From contig NZ_PYOD01000004.1 in the NCBI RefSeq assembly GCF_003026285.1, forward strand, positions 248,001-312,000: a DNA stretch of 64,000 nucleotides, given 5' to 3'. Shown here one piece after another: positions 1 to 8,289 of this stretch. The stretch comes from Photobacterium profundum (GTDB lineage Bacteria > Pseudomonadota > Gammaproteobacteria > Enterobacterales > Vibrionaceae). The notes below the pieces were generated by a model that saw only the letters and a list, made by a program, of their open reading frames with translations, was not told where the DNA came from and ran no database searches. Each line of letters begins with the position of its first letter. Position 1 is the first letter of the stretch. A program made the position numbers and the translations under genes.

Positions 1-195
1 TTGATGGGCTTCCACCCCATTGAAGCGGCGCTTACTGCTGGTTTGTGCATGGCCAACATGGGAGGTACTGGTGATGTTGCAGTGCTTGCTGCAAGTAAGC
101 GTATGGAGCTTATGCCTTTTGCTCAAATATCATCACGAATCGGTGGTGCTTTCATGCTGATTCTCGCCACACTTATTCTTGAAATGCTGAAATAA
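1..195 (+). CDS. 2-hydroxycarboxylate transporter family protein, C-terminal end (partial)
   Basis: Only the last 64 residues lie in the window; the 5' end is cut by the window edge, so no start is assigned. The fragment has the conserved stretch MANMGGTGDVAVL followed by a hydrophobic last helix, matching the C-terminal GGxG loop of 2-hydroxycarboxylate transporters (CitS, MaeN, CimH), which move citrate or malate with Na+ or H+ across the inner membrane. Substrate cannot be told from the fragment. It converges on the minus-strand HlyD-like gene, with only 35 bases between the stop codons and no obvious terminator hairpin. Confidence 0.8.
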   Translation: MMGFHPIEAALTAGLCMANMGGTGDVAVLAASKRMELMPFAQISSRIGGAFMLILATLILEMLK

Positions 196-230
196 ATGTT
201 TTCAAAGCTATAGTTAGTCGGTAAATGAGT

Positions 231-1277
231 TCAAAAATGAACTTCGACAGGCATCCCCTCTACCCATTGGTTTTTTTCCAGTATTCCGGTGAATGTTAGC
301 GTAACTTTTAATAGGGCGGGCTGTCCTTCGAACGGCCTAGCTAACTGAGGGGGGAGCTTGCTGGCTATTTCTGTCGGCTCGGTGATTTCTGCTTGGTAGC
401 GCGAACCATCTGGAAAGCGGACACTGGCTCGGTTTCCAAGGATTGCGTTATTAACATACTTGGGAGCGAGGTAGGCAATGACTTTAGGAGGAATCATCGG
501 TGAAATAGTAGCAATGGCAGTTCCGTATTCCACCCTTTGGCCATTAGTGACTAAAATTTCGACAATGCTACCATTGTAGGGGCTGACGATATTTAGTGCT
601 TCTTTTTGACTTACCTTATTCGCTAACTCTTGTTTTAAACGTCGTTTTACCTGAGCTACAGGGCCAGCTATTGTTGTCTGGAATTCTGTGGCATAGGCTT
701 GGCTGTATTCGATGGTTGCACGGTTAAAACCTTGTCTAGCACCATTTTCAAGGTTGATTATTGCCGCATAGTCGACTTGAGAAACCTGACCTTGTTGTAG
801 GTATTTATCATACTCAGCCTTTATTTTAGCGATAGCTTTCAGATTGTTTTTTGCGTCATTGATGGCGGTACGGTATGTGCTGAAGTTAATATTTACAGCA
901 TGTTCTTCTTGTTTTCGTATTTGTTTTAGCTCATTTTTGAGGAAGGTGATATCACTATCTAACACTGAGTTGACTAATTTGATCAGATGTTGATGTTCTT
1001 CAACTTGTTGACCTTTATCCACATTGATATTTAATATCGTACCGTTGTGAGGGGCCGAGAGAGTGACAGGGTTTGTGGTGATGATGCCAGGTGCTGTGAT
1101 CAAAACATAGTCTTTAATAAAGAATCCTATCATGATCAATATCGGGCTGAGAACAAGCGCTAGGATAAAGTACCAGCGAATTCGGTAGCCGCCACGTTTG
1201 GCTGCACCATAGACAATTTTCATTCCTTTTTCGGATTCTGGGTTCCTTTGTTTATCAAGATGAAATTCAACTTTCAT
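231..1277 (-). CDS. HlyD-like periplasmic membrane fusion protein
   Basis: 348 residues. A basic N-terminus is followed by one membrane segment (about residues 35-55), then a biotinyl-lipoyl-like half motif (SAPHNGTILNINVDKGQQV), a helical hairpin region rich in Lys/Gln/Asn, a second lipoyl-like half (IVSPYNGSIVEILVTNGQRV) and a C-terminal beta-barrel region. This is the membrane fusion architecture of HlyD/EmrA, also found in the periplasmic part of Alg44 in polysaccharide secretion. It starts 2 bases after the glycosyltransferase stop codon, so it is last in a three-gene operon. The neighbours suggest a part in polysaccharide export rather than drug efflux; that is inference. Confidence 0.75.
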   Translation of the reverse strand: MKVEFHLDKQRNPESEKGMKIVYGAAKRGGYRIRWYFILALVLSPILIMIGFFIKDYVLITAPGIITTNPVTLSAPHNGTILNINVDKGQQVEEHQHLIKLVNSVLDSDITFLKNELKQIRKQEEHAVNINFSTYRTAINDAKNNLKAIAKIKAEYDKYLQQGQVSQVDYAAIINLENGARQGFNRATIEYSQAYATEFQTTIAGPVAQVKRRLKQELANKVSQKEALNIVSPYNGSIVEILVTNGQRVEYGTAIATISPMIPPKVIAYLAPKYVNNAILGNRASVRFPDGSRYQAEITEPTEIASKLPPQLARPFEGQPALLKVTLTFTGILEKNQWVEGMPVEVHF

Positions 1278-1279
1278 AA

Positions 1280-2590
1280 CTAAAATTTTTTACCTCGTTT
1301 AAGTACCCACCAAGGAGCCATTCCTGACTCTTCGTGACTCCGCCGCACAAGTTCATTAATCATTGAGAAAGCCGTCACTAGCCGCATAAAAAAGGCGAAA
1401 AATGGATAGAAAGGTAACCATCCTATTAATGTGGTATCGGCATATTTACGTTCGGATACAAGACCAATGAATACCACGAAGTGGATGATAATCATGACCA
1501 TGTAGACGAAATAGAGAGTAAGTAAGATAGCGAACACGAATGTAAGTGGGTACTGAGCAAATAAAAACAGGGTATAGCCAAATATTAACAGGGGCATTAA
1601 GATGTTTTGCAGTATCCCGTATACCAGTATAAACAAGAAATTGCCCCATCCCAGTAGACGAGGTGTTAACCCTTGGCGGTGCTTTCGGAAGAATATAAAT
1701 AGTAAATCACCGTCCCAGCGAAGCCGCTGCATCACAATCCCTTTTAGGGTGTCAGGGACATCGGTATGACCGACTGCTAAAGGAGAGAAAGCGACATCAG
1801 ATTTGGGATAACGTTTTTTGTATTGCTTTAGCCGCATGGTTAAGTCTAGATCTTCTGCGGTATGAGTATCCCAGCCACCAACCTGGCGTAAGGCATCTTT
1901 TCTAAATGCTCCAAAAGCACCTGATATATTGTTCAGAACCCCCCAAGCGGCCATCCCTGTTTTACCTGCTTGAATTGACATCATATATTCCAGCGCCTGC
2001 ATGCGAGTAATGAAATTAGTGCGCCAGTTACGTACCCTTAAGGTGCCACCACTGCCGATAATGTTAGGATCGGTAAAGTTGTTCACCATTTCGATAGCCA
2101 TATTGTTATCAAATGAAGTGTCGCCATCAATTGCGAAAACAATGTCATTCTTTGCTTGAGATAACCCTGCATTGCAACTGGAGACACGCCCTCCTCGTTG
2201 CCACTTAGGGAGGACACGAATGGTTCTCAGCCTACGCTTCTTATGCTTTTTTTTTGCCCGGATCGCTGCGTGGTAAGTGTGTTGGTTTTGGCTTGCGCCA
2301 TCAACAATGACAAGGATTTCGATATTGCCTGGGTAGATTTGCTCAACAAGCGTATCTATTGAAACGGTAATAGCGTCCCCCTCGCCGTAGCACACAATCA
2401 TGAAAGACAGCGATGGGTAATGCGTGGGTAAGGGAGTCGGTTGATGATAAGCCCAGCGAAAAATTCCGGTTAAAACCAATAGGGATAACGGCAACTCAAC
2501 GACAATGAGCATCGGAATTAACTGCAGCCATAAAATAGAGTGCTCTTTGAGCAACGTGAGCGTGATAGAGGTGAGCTGGAAACTATCCAT
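1280..2590 (-). CDS. processive family-2 glycosyltransferase, membrane-bound
   Basis: About 436 residues with a leading membrane segment, a cytoplasmic GT-A domain and three or more C-terminal membrane segments. The GT2 signature residues are all visible: VDGAS, AIDGDTSF (the DxD metal site), TAEDLDLT (catalytic acid) and QRLRWDGD, the QxxRW motif of processive synthases such as BcsA, PgaC and hyaluronan synthase. The start is put at 2590 (or the ATG at 2596), overlapping the end of the zinc-ribbon gene; the longer frame from 2671 would overlap that gene by 89 bases. The polymer made is unknown. It is distinct from the PgaC at 16-17 kb. Confidence 0.82.
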   Translation of the reverse strand: MDSFQLTSITLTLLKEHSILWLQLIPMLIVVELPLSLLVLTGIFRWAYHQPTPLPTHYPSLSFMIVCYGEGDAITVSIDTLVEQIYPGNIEILVIVDGASQNQHTYHAAIRAKKKHKKRRLRTIRVLPKWQRGGRVSSCNAGLSQAKNDIVFAIDGDTSFDNNMAIEMVNNFTDPNIIGSGGTLRVRNWRTNFITRMQALEYMMSIQAGKTGMAAWGVLNNISGAFGAFRKDALRQVGGWDTHTAEDLDLTMRLKQYKKRYPKSDVAFSPLAVGHTDVPDTLKGIVMQRLRWDGDLLFIFFRKHRQGLTPRLLGWGNFLFILVYGILQNILMPLLIFGYTLFLFAQYPLTFVFAILLTLYFVYMVMIIIHFVVFIGLVSERKYADTTLIGWLPFYPFFAFFMRLVTAFSMINELVRRSHEESGMAPWWVLKRGKKF

Positions 2591-3935
2591 TATCATTGAG
2601 CTCTTGCAGACACTGTTGAAGCCAGAACGGCGCGTCATCATTAAGTGATGAATCTGGTAGAGACCAGGCATATATCTCTAGTGAAAACTCGCTTTCCTCA
2701 ATGACGTCAGCTAACTGAACTATTTTATTTTGTAGAACGGGTAATGAAGAATTTGATGTCATTGGCATCAACAGCAACATTAGATCAGGGCGGTACTGAC
2801 AACAAATATCAGTGTCACGCATTAGGCCATTTAAACGTTCAGAAATCTGTTCTGTTAAAGAGAACATCTGAACTTCACCGTATCGGTAGGCATAGTCTTT
2901 CAAACCTGGCAGGTGCATACCAAGTATCAGATGTGATTGTTGATGACGTTGGGCTAGCTTGTTTATCCATACCAGCAAGCTGTGAAAATAACCGACATCG
3001 ACTTTTCCATTTAATGTTAATTCTGGTACAGCAAGAGCTTGACCATAACGAATGGTATGAGTGGCTTGTATCCCTAGTTGGTAAGTATAGATTTTCCGAG
3101 GAATAAGTATGTTGATATCGTTCAGAGTGAGGCAATCTAAGCAGCGAACTTTGGTGGTGGCTTCGACAAAGGCATGCTTACAACCATTGCAATGAAAAGT
3201 CTCTAATGGGCGGTCATAGTCGACACCAATATGGCGAATCTGGGTCAGACAATTGGGGCATTCCAGTTGTCCGCGTCTAATAAAATTATCCTGTGCGCTT
3301 ACATGTCCACAGGTAAAGCAGTGTAATGATATTCGCTCTTCGATATCTGGGCTGAAACATGCAGGGCAGGTTTCCAAGTAATTGAGGTGCCCGCTATGAC
3401 AAGCGGGGCATTGACGAATTTTGTCTATAAGTTTATCGGGCTGTAGATAGCCTTTACTGACCTGAGATTGCAAGTAGCCATAAGGGGCTTCGCTATTACT
3501 GTAGTAGCATTCAAGCAAAGGATAGCGGTAAAGAAGAGACAGATCACTTTGCGGTTTTGCCAGTAGACGGCGTTCTGGGTTGAGCCAAAGCCAAGCGATC
3601 ATCGGGTCGAAGGCTGTTCCGGTGATCATTGCAAGACGTTGTTGATGATAATGCCACTGTTCGAGTTCGTGCACTGCTGACCAGAGACCATCGGACAGGT
3701 GAGATGATAACACGGTGGGTTGCTGAACAAATATTTGCCACAACCCAAATTGCTTAGAGCTATGGAGCTGCATCAAGAGTGCATCTTGTGCATCGTTATT
3801 CAGCCCGATAATAACCACCCCTGATGTATTGGAAGGGAGGTCATCAATGCAGCGAGCAGGGATTACGGCACATTGCTCAGGTGTTACTACTTCATTATAT
3901 GCGCCAAACACATAAATATCAGGTTGGCTTTTCAT
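2583..3935 (-). CDS. zinc-ribbon protein with degenerate GGDEF-like C-terminal domain
   Basis: About 450 residues, no membrane segment or signal peptide. The N-terminal third has no recognised motif. Residues about 174-265 carry a run of CxxC pairs (CPACHSGH, CPAC, CFTCGH, CPNC, CNGC, CLDC) typical of tandem zinc ribbons; the arrangement recalls the TackOD1 output domain, a tentative assignment. Residues about 320-440 follow the GGDEF fold (RYGEVQMFSLTEQISERLNGLMRDTDICCQY), but the GGDEF signature is replaced by RPDLM, so diguanylate cyclase activity is unlikely. The start at 3935 has AAGAGGA just upstream; the open frame runs to 3995. First gene of the operon with the GT2 synthase, so it is probably its regulator. 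Confidence 0.65.
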   Translation of the reverse strand: MKSQPDIYVFGAYNEVVTPEQCAVIPARCIDDLPSNTSGVVIIGLNNDAQDALLMQLHSSKQFGLWQIFVQQPTVLSSHLSDGLWSAVHELEQWHYHQQRLAMITGTAFDPMIAWLWLNPERRLLAKPQSDLSLLYRYPLLECYYSNSEAPYGYLQSQVSKGYLQPDKLIDKIRQCPACHSGHLNYLETCPACFSPDIEERISLHCFTCGHVSAQDNFIRRGQLECPNCLTQIRHIGVDYDRPLETFHCNGCKHAFVEATTKVRCLDCLTLNDINILIPRKIYTYQLGIQATHTIRYGQALAVPELTLNGKVDVGYFHSLLVWINKLAQRHQQSHLILGMHLPGLKDYAYRYGEVQMFSLTEQISERLNGLMRDTDICCQYRPDLMLLLMPMTSNSSLPVLQNKIVQLADVIEESEFSLEIYAWSLPDSSLNDDAPFWLQQCLQELNDNG

Positions 3936-4837
3936 TCTTCCTCTTAGAGCTGAATACTCACATTTATCGTTTGCATGGTATTTATTATAATGCACGAATG
4001 TTCGTTTATTTTTAAATGACTATTACCAAGCCCATTAATTATCTGATCAGTTCAGCGAGAGTTAAAATGCTTTTAGGCAAGGAGATAAATTGAGGATCTA
4101 GTGGCTCTAAATTAAATTTATTAACGCAGTATAAAAGTATTTTAAACTCGCCCAAAGGGAACGCCACTGGAAGCCAACTTCTGTGTCTAGCGATTTCAAA
4201 AGAGAACCACTCTTCTATCAAACACTATCCTTGAACTCGACTCCCAGTGGTATTCTGAATGGTCAGATAATTGATGGAATTGGTATTAGAAGGGGAGAAA
4301 GTTGTCGAGCCGAAGAGGCATTATAATAAAATGTACAATCACCATAACGTAAATATTATTTTATAAATAAAAACAAAAAGCATTAAGTTGTAAACATCTA
4401 CCATATCTTTTCATAACTATACTTTAGGATTAGTTCTACATGTGTTTGATATTTACTCAAACACCTTGAATTACTCCTAAATTATTAGCTGTACCACAAC
4501 TAATCCCCTATACTGCTCGGCCTTCATTGAGGGTTTCATTAGTTTTAATAAGGTTATTATAGAGATAGCCAGCAGACATTGTTGCTTAATGCCAGCATGG
4601 ATACACTTGATATGACCACGGAACTGTCAATCACAAACATCACATACACAGTTGTTTGTCGAACTCACCATTATCACTCTCTACATCGTATCGTTTCGCA
4701 ATTATCTTTTTTTGCTGCGTCACGTATGTAGTTCGCTTGTTGCGCGTTCTCTCTCATCGGTTTACCGGTACATGGAAGATATGACACTCAGACCCTTTGA
4801 AGGCTATAACACTATACCTATAAAGGAGATGTCCACT
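3936..4837. other. 900-base intergenic region between divergent operons
   Basis: AT-rich DNA between the minus-strand polysaccharide operon and sdaC. On the minus strand a TATAAT hexamer (3984-3989) sits about 50 bases before the zinc-ribbon gene, without a convincing -35 at 16-18 bases. An inverted repeat lies at 4442-4464. Short frames such as 4039-4221 start with TTG, lack a ribosome binding site and resemble nothing recognised. The long 5' region before sdaC could hold a leader RNA, but no known riboswitch pattern was seen. Confidence 0.5.
4442..4464. repeat. inverted repeat upstream of sdaC
   Basis: Perfect 8-base arms GTGTTTGA / TCAAACAC separated by 7 bases (TATTTAC), about 375 bases before the sdaC start. 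There is no T-tract, so it is more likely a protein-binding site than a terminator. The binding protein is unknown. Confidence 0.4.
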
Positions 4838-6130
4838 ATGGACTCTGTTAAAAACAATACAGCGAATACTTCGTCAAGCAGCGTAAAAAAATTGGGGTGG
4901 AGTAAAAGTGACACCGTATGGGTACTTGGTTTATACGGTACAGCCGTAGGTGCTGGTACACTGTTTCTTCCAATCAATGCTGGTGTAGGTGGTCTACTTC
5001 CCCTTCTCATGATGACAGTGCTTGCACTTCCTATGACTTTCTTTGCTCACCGAGCTATGACACGCTTCGTTTTATCAAGTGCCAACCCGGGTGCAGATAT
5101 CACTGAGGTAGTTGAAGAACATTTTGGTGTTGGCATGGGTAAAGTCATTACTTTGCTATATTTCTTCGCTATCTATCCAATTCTATTGGTATACAGTGTT
5201 GCTTTAACTAATACCGTTGAAAGCTTTATGGTAAACCAGTTAGGGGTTGTGCCTCCAGCACGTGCTTTACTTGCTTTAGGTTTGATCATTGCTTTAATGG
5301 CTATTGTACGTTTAGGCGAGCAATTGATTATCAAAGCCATGAGTATATTAGTGTTTCCGTTTGTTGCAGTGCTTTTAATGCTAGCGATGTACTTGGTTCC
5401 TTACTGGAACGGTTCAATTTTCGAAAACGTTATGCCGACTGACGGTGGTTACAGCACTATCATGATGGCGGTATGGTTGATTTTACCTGTGATGGTTTTC
5501 TCTTTTAACCACTCACCAGTGATTTCATCATTCGCAGTGGCAAAACAGAAAGAGTACGGTGCCGATGCAGAAATACAATGTTCGCGCATTTTAGCGCGTA
5601 GCCACATTATGATGGTTGCCACTGTGATGTTTTTTGTATTCAGCTGTGTGCTTAGCTTATCACCAGCAAACTTGGCTGAAGCAAAAGCACAGAATGTTTC
5701 TATTCTAACGTACTTGGCAAATCACTTTGACACACCAGTCATTGCTTATGCAGCACCAGTCGTCGCAATTATCGCGATCACTAAATCTTTCTTAGGCCAC
5801 TATTTAGGCGCTAGCGAAGGTTTAAATGGTTTGGTCGTAAAAGTTGTACGAGGCCGTGGTAAAACTATCGCGCCTAAAACTCTGAATACCTTTACAGCGT
5901 TATTTATGTTGCTAACCACTTGGGCTGTAGCAACGATTAACCCAAGCATTTTAGGTATGATTGAAAGCCTTGGCGGACCGATTATTGCGATGTTGCTGTT
6001 CATCATGCCGATGTACGCGATTAAGAAAGTACCCGCGATGCGTAAGTACTCAGGCGCATTGAGCAATGTGTTTGTTACTGTGATTGGTTTAGTTTCAATT
6101 TCTGCGATTTTCTACTCACTTGCACAGTAA
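4838..6130 (+). CDS. sdaC: serine transporter SdaC (HAAAP family)
   Basis: 430 residues, the length of E. coli SdaC, with about 11 membrane segments. Highly conserved SdaC stretches are visible throughout: VLGLYGTAVGAGTLFLPINAG, FFAHRAMTRFVLS, DITEVVEEHFG, LLYFFAIYPILLVYSVA, VFSFNHSPVISSFAVAK, FLGHYLGASEG, ILGMIESLGGPIIAM and MRKYSG. The family imports L-serine with a proton at the inner membrane. The start at 4838 is chosen because AAAGGAG lies 9 bases upstream; the frame extends to 4652 but that part has no counterpart in SdaC, and the ATG at 4829 abuts the ribosome binding site. No serine deaminase gene is adjacent, unlike E. coli sdaCB. Confidence 0.93.
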   Translation: MDSVKNNTANTSSSSVKKLGWSKSDTVWVLGLYGTAVGAGTLFLPINAGVGGLLPLLMMTVLALPMTFFAHRAMTRFVLSSANPGADITEVVEEHFGVGMGKVITLLYFFAIYPILLVYSVALTNTVESFMVNQLGVVPPARALLALGLIIALMAIVRLGEQLIIKAMSILVFPFVAVLLMLAMYLVPYWNGSIFENVMPTDGGYSTIMMAVWLILPVMVFSFNHSPVISSFAVAKQKEYGADAEIQCSRILARSHIMMVATVMFFVFSCVLSLSPANLAEAKAQNVSILTYLANHFDTPVIAYAAPVVAIIAITKSFLGHYLGASEGLNGLVVKVVRGRGKTIAPKTLNTFTALFMLLTTWAVATINPSILGMIESLGGPIIAMLLFIMPMYAIKKVPAMRKYSGALSNVFVTVIGLVSISAIFYSLAQ

Positions 6131-6173
6131 TTACAGACCGTAAGTAAAAGAAAAAAGATCATGATAACGATTA

Positions 6174-6206
6174 ATGCCGTTCACTTAAGGTGAACGGCAT
6201 TTTTAT
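6174..6206 (+). terminator. rho-independent terminator of sdaC
   Basis: Perfect 11-base stem (ATGCCGTTCAC / GTGAACGGCAT) with a 5-base loop, followed by TTTTATT, 43 bases after the sdaC stop codon. Confidence 0.85.
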
Positions 6207-6271
6207 TGCCTGTTATTTATCGCTTGTGTTGAATATCTAAGCTTCTTTTTGACGTAGCTCGAATAGCGTTC

Positions 6272-6805
6272 TTATCGCACGCGTGTGAAATGACTTTGCA
6301 CTAGCTGATTAATAAGAGTTTCACTACTCGTTAGCTCGAACGATTGTGGAGTAACCAATTCGCCGAACAATGGTGATCCTCCGCCTAACAATACAGGAAT
6401 GGTTGTGATGATCATTTCATCAATCAGCTCTTCTTTTAGGAAGTTCTGAATAGTGATACCACCATCAATATATAGGTTGTTGTAACCTTGTTCATTAAGC
6501 GAAGCCACGACCGTAGCGAGTGAGCCCTTCACAAGAAATATCTTATCCTTATAGCCTTCAGGCACGTGTGTCATCGTATTACTTAATACGAACACTGGTC
6601 GAGTATAAGGCCAGTCGCAATCAAAACTCAGTACCATATCCAGAGTGTTTCGTCCCATCACTAATGCATCAATACGCTCAATGAAAGCTTTATAGCCGAG
6701 ATCTGAACCAGCAGGGTTAGGTGTGGCATGTAACCAATCGATAGATCCATTCTTATCTGCAATATAGCCATCAAGACTGGTTGCAATATACACAATGTTT
6801 GACAT
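6272..6805 (-). CDS. dihydrofolate reductase-like / RibD C-terminal domain protein
   Basis: 177 residues forming one RibD_C (DHFR-like) domain: N-terminal IVYIATSLDGYIADKNGSIDWL, then DALVMGRNTLDMVL, PVFVLSNT, LYIDGGITIQNFL and TTIPVLLGGGSPLFG. These match small stand-alone NADPH-binding reductases (YyaP/YwjB type) whose substrates are mostly unknown; the protein need not reduce dihydrofolate. GGGAG lies 6 bases before the ATG. It is divergent from the tetR gene, with a 15-base palindrome between them, so it is likely a target of that repressor. Confidence 0.8.
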   Translation of the reverse strand: MSNIVYIATSLDGYIADKNGSIDWLHATPNPAGSDLGYKAFIERIDALVMGRNTLDMVLSFDCDWPYTRPVFVLSNTMTHVPEGYKDKIFLVKGSLATVVASLNEQGYNNLYIDGGITIQNFLKEELIDEMIITTIPVLLGGGSPLFGELVTPQSFELTSSETLINQLVQSHFTRVR

Positions 6806-6892
6806 GGTGAACTCCCGCTAAATAGTACTCATGCAATTATATTCAACACTTACCGTGTATGGCTTGCATTTGAATTACGTTGCTCTACAATA

Positions 6893-6907
6893 TTCTACAC
6901 TGTAGAA
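6893..6907. promoter_or_regulatory. candidate TetR operator palindrome
   Basis: Perfect palindrome TTCTACA-C-TGTAGAA between the divergent reductase and tetR genes, with a further half site (TCTACA) just upstream near 6884. Position and size fit an autoregulatory TetR-family operator controlling both directions. Binding is inferred, not shown. Confidence 0.55.
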
Positions 6908-6935
6908 ATTAGGGTGGGTTTACCGAGGAGTGTGA

Positions 6936-7502
6936 ATGTCTGTCAAGGAAAAGAAACGAGGTCGTCCAAGTGGAATATCGAGACAATTAAGTGCCGATAA
7001 AATTATTGCTGCTGCTAAGTCTTTAATGGTAGATAATGGGAAAATACCCAGTATCCGTCAATTAGCAGGTAGCTTAGATGTAGATGCAATGGCTATTTAT
7101 CACTACTTTGCGAATAAAAATGCGTTGTTAGAAGCGGTAACTGTCTCGCTTATTGAAGCCATTTATGAACCAAAAGACAATGAGGCTTGGCAAATAGAAT
7201 TGATGGCATTGTGTAATAGCTATTTGTCGCTGTTACAAGAGCATCCTGGTTTGCTACAAACCTTCTTAGGGATGACGTCAACAGGGCCTGCCAATGTGTT
7301 TGTGGATCGTTTTTATATGGCAATTTCATCATTGAATCTTACGCCTGAACAAATGAAAGATGCATTGGATCTACTGGTGGACTACTTGCATGGTTTTGCT
7401 TTCTCTTTAGAGTGTGGTGGGGCGGCGAGTGGTTTGACAATAGAACAAGTTGAAGGGCCATTACATTTTTATATTCGGGCGCTCGAACAGCACAGTGATT
7501 GA
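6936..7502 (+). CDS. TetR/AcrR family transcriptional repressor
   Basis: 188 residues. Basic N-terminus (KEKKRGRPSG), then a TetR helix-turn-helix: IIAAAKSLMVDNG, SIRQLAGSLDVDAMAIYHYFANKNALLEAV (about residues 20-65). The C-terminal ligand domain is helical and shares the TetR_C-like pattern LLQEHPGLLQTFLG. GAGGAG lies 5 bases before the ATG. It probably represses itself and the divergent reductase through the palindrome at 6893-6907; the DsbA-family gene 86 bases downstream on the same strand may also belong to the unit. The inducer is unknown. Confidence 0.87.
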   Translation: MSVKEKKRGRPSGISRQLSADKIIAAAKSLMVDNGKIPSIRQLAGSLDVDAMAIYHYFANKNALLEAVTVSLIEAIYEPKDNEAWQIELMALCNSYLSLLQEHPGLLQTFLGMTSTGPANVFVDRFYMAISSLNLTPEQMKDALDLLVDYLHGFAFSLECGGAASGLTIEQVEGPLHFYIRALEQHSD

Positions 7503-7588
7503 GACAGTGTTTGATAATGGCAACTTAACTTGAATGTATTCGGACGAGTTTGCTACTGTGAAATGTCAGACTAGAAAGGACTCACATT

Positions 7589-8206
7589 ATGTTGGCAACA
7601 AAACCTACCTTGTATTATGTCTATGATCCTATGTGTTCGTGGTGCTGGGGATACAAGCCTGCTTGGTTACAGATTAAAGAAGCGGTTATAGATGACGTCG
7701 AGGTTGTGTATGTATTGGGTGGATTAGCCCCAGATTCGGATGTACCTATGTCAGAAGCGATGCAACAACAAATTGCAACGTATTGGAAGAAGATAGAAAA
7801 TGACCTCGGTACTCAGTTCAATTATGATTTCTGGTACCAAAACACACCACGTCGTTCTACCTATCCAGCCTGTCGTGCCATTCTTGCTGCTCGTGAGCAA
7901 CGGGCTGAGCCTGCTATGTTAGATGCTATTCAACATGCGTATTACCTTGATGCAAAGAACCCGAGTGACAATGACATTTTGATTGGTTTAGCAAAAAGCA
8001 TTGGCTTAGATTGCGATAAATTTGAAGCGGATTTTTTATCGCCTACGACCCATGATGCCTTGCTACGTGAAATTGCTTTTGCGCGCTCGATAGGAGGCAA
8101 CAGTTTCCCGTCTCTATTTGTGCAAACAGAAAAAGGTGTAGGGGAATTGATGATCAATTATGAAGATGCAAAAATGACGATTGCGCAGATAAGAAGTGTG
8201 ATTTAA
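7589..8206 (+). CDS. DsbA-family thioredoxin-fold protein (FrnE-like)
   Basis: 205 residues without a signal peptide, so cytoplasmic. The N-terminus YYVYDPMCSWCWGYKPAW holds a CSWC redox motif on a thioredoxin-fold strand, followed by a helical insertion (EAMQQQIATYWKKIE, YPACRAILAAREQ) and a C-terminal GGNSFPSLFV stretch carrying the cis-proline of the fold. This resembles the FrnE/DsbA-like oxidoreductase group rather than periplasmic DsbA. AAAGGA lies 8 bases before the ATG. Position after tetR suggests a redox or electrophile response, which is inference. Confidence 0.82.
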   Translation: MLATKPTLYYVYDPMCSWCWGYKPAWLQIKEAVIDDVEVVYVLGGLAPDSDVPMSEAMQQQIATYWKKIENDLGTQFNYDFWYQNTPRRSTYPACRAILAAREQRAEPAMLDAIQHAYYLDAKNPSDNDILIGLAKSIGLDCDKFEADFLSPTTHDALLREIAFARSIGGNSFPSLFVQTEKGVGELMINYEDAKMTIAQIRSVI

Positions 8207-8289
8207 CGGCCTGTTACTATCAGTTATGGAAGTGACGCGATTACTGGCGTCACTTTAAATAAATCAGAGAGTGTTGTGATATTAGTTGA

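Noticed and set aside
2744..3106. 120-residue frame on the plus strand
   Set aside because: It lies wholly within the zinc-ribbon/GGDEF-like gene on the other strand and resembles no known protein.
4039..4221. 60-residue frame on the minus strand
   Set aside because: Starts with TTG, no ribosome binding site, no recognisable motif.
4838..6130. sdaC leader as a glycine or lysine riboswitch
   Set aside because: The 5' region is long, but no aptamer core pattern was recognisable by eye.
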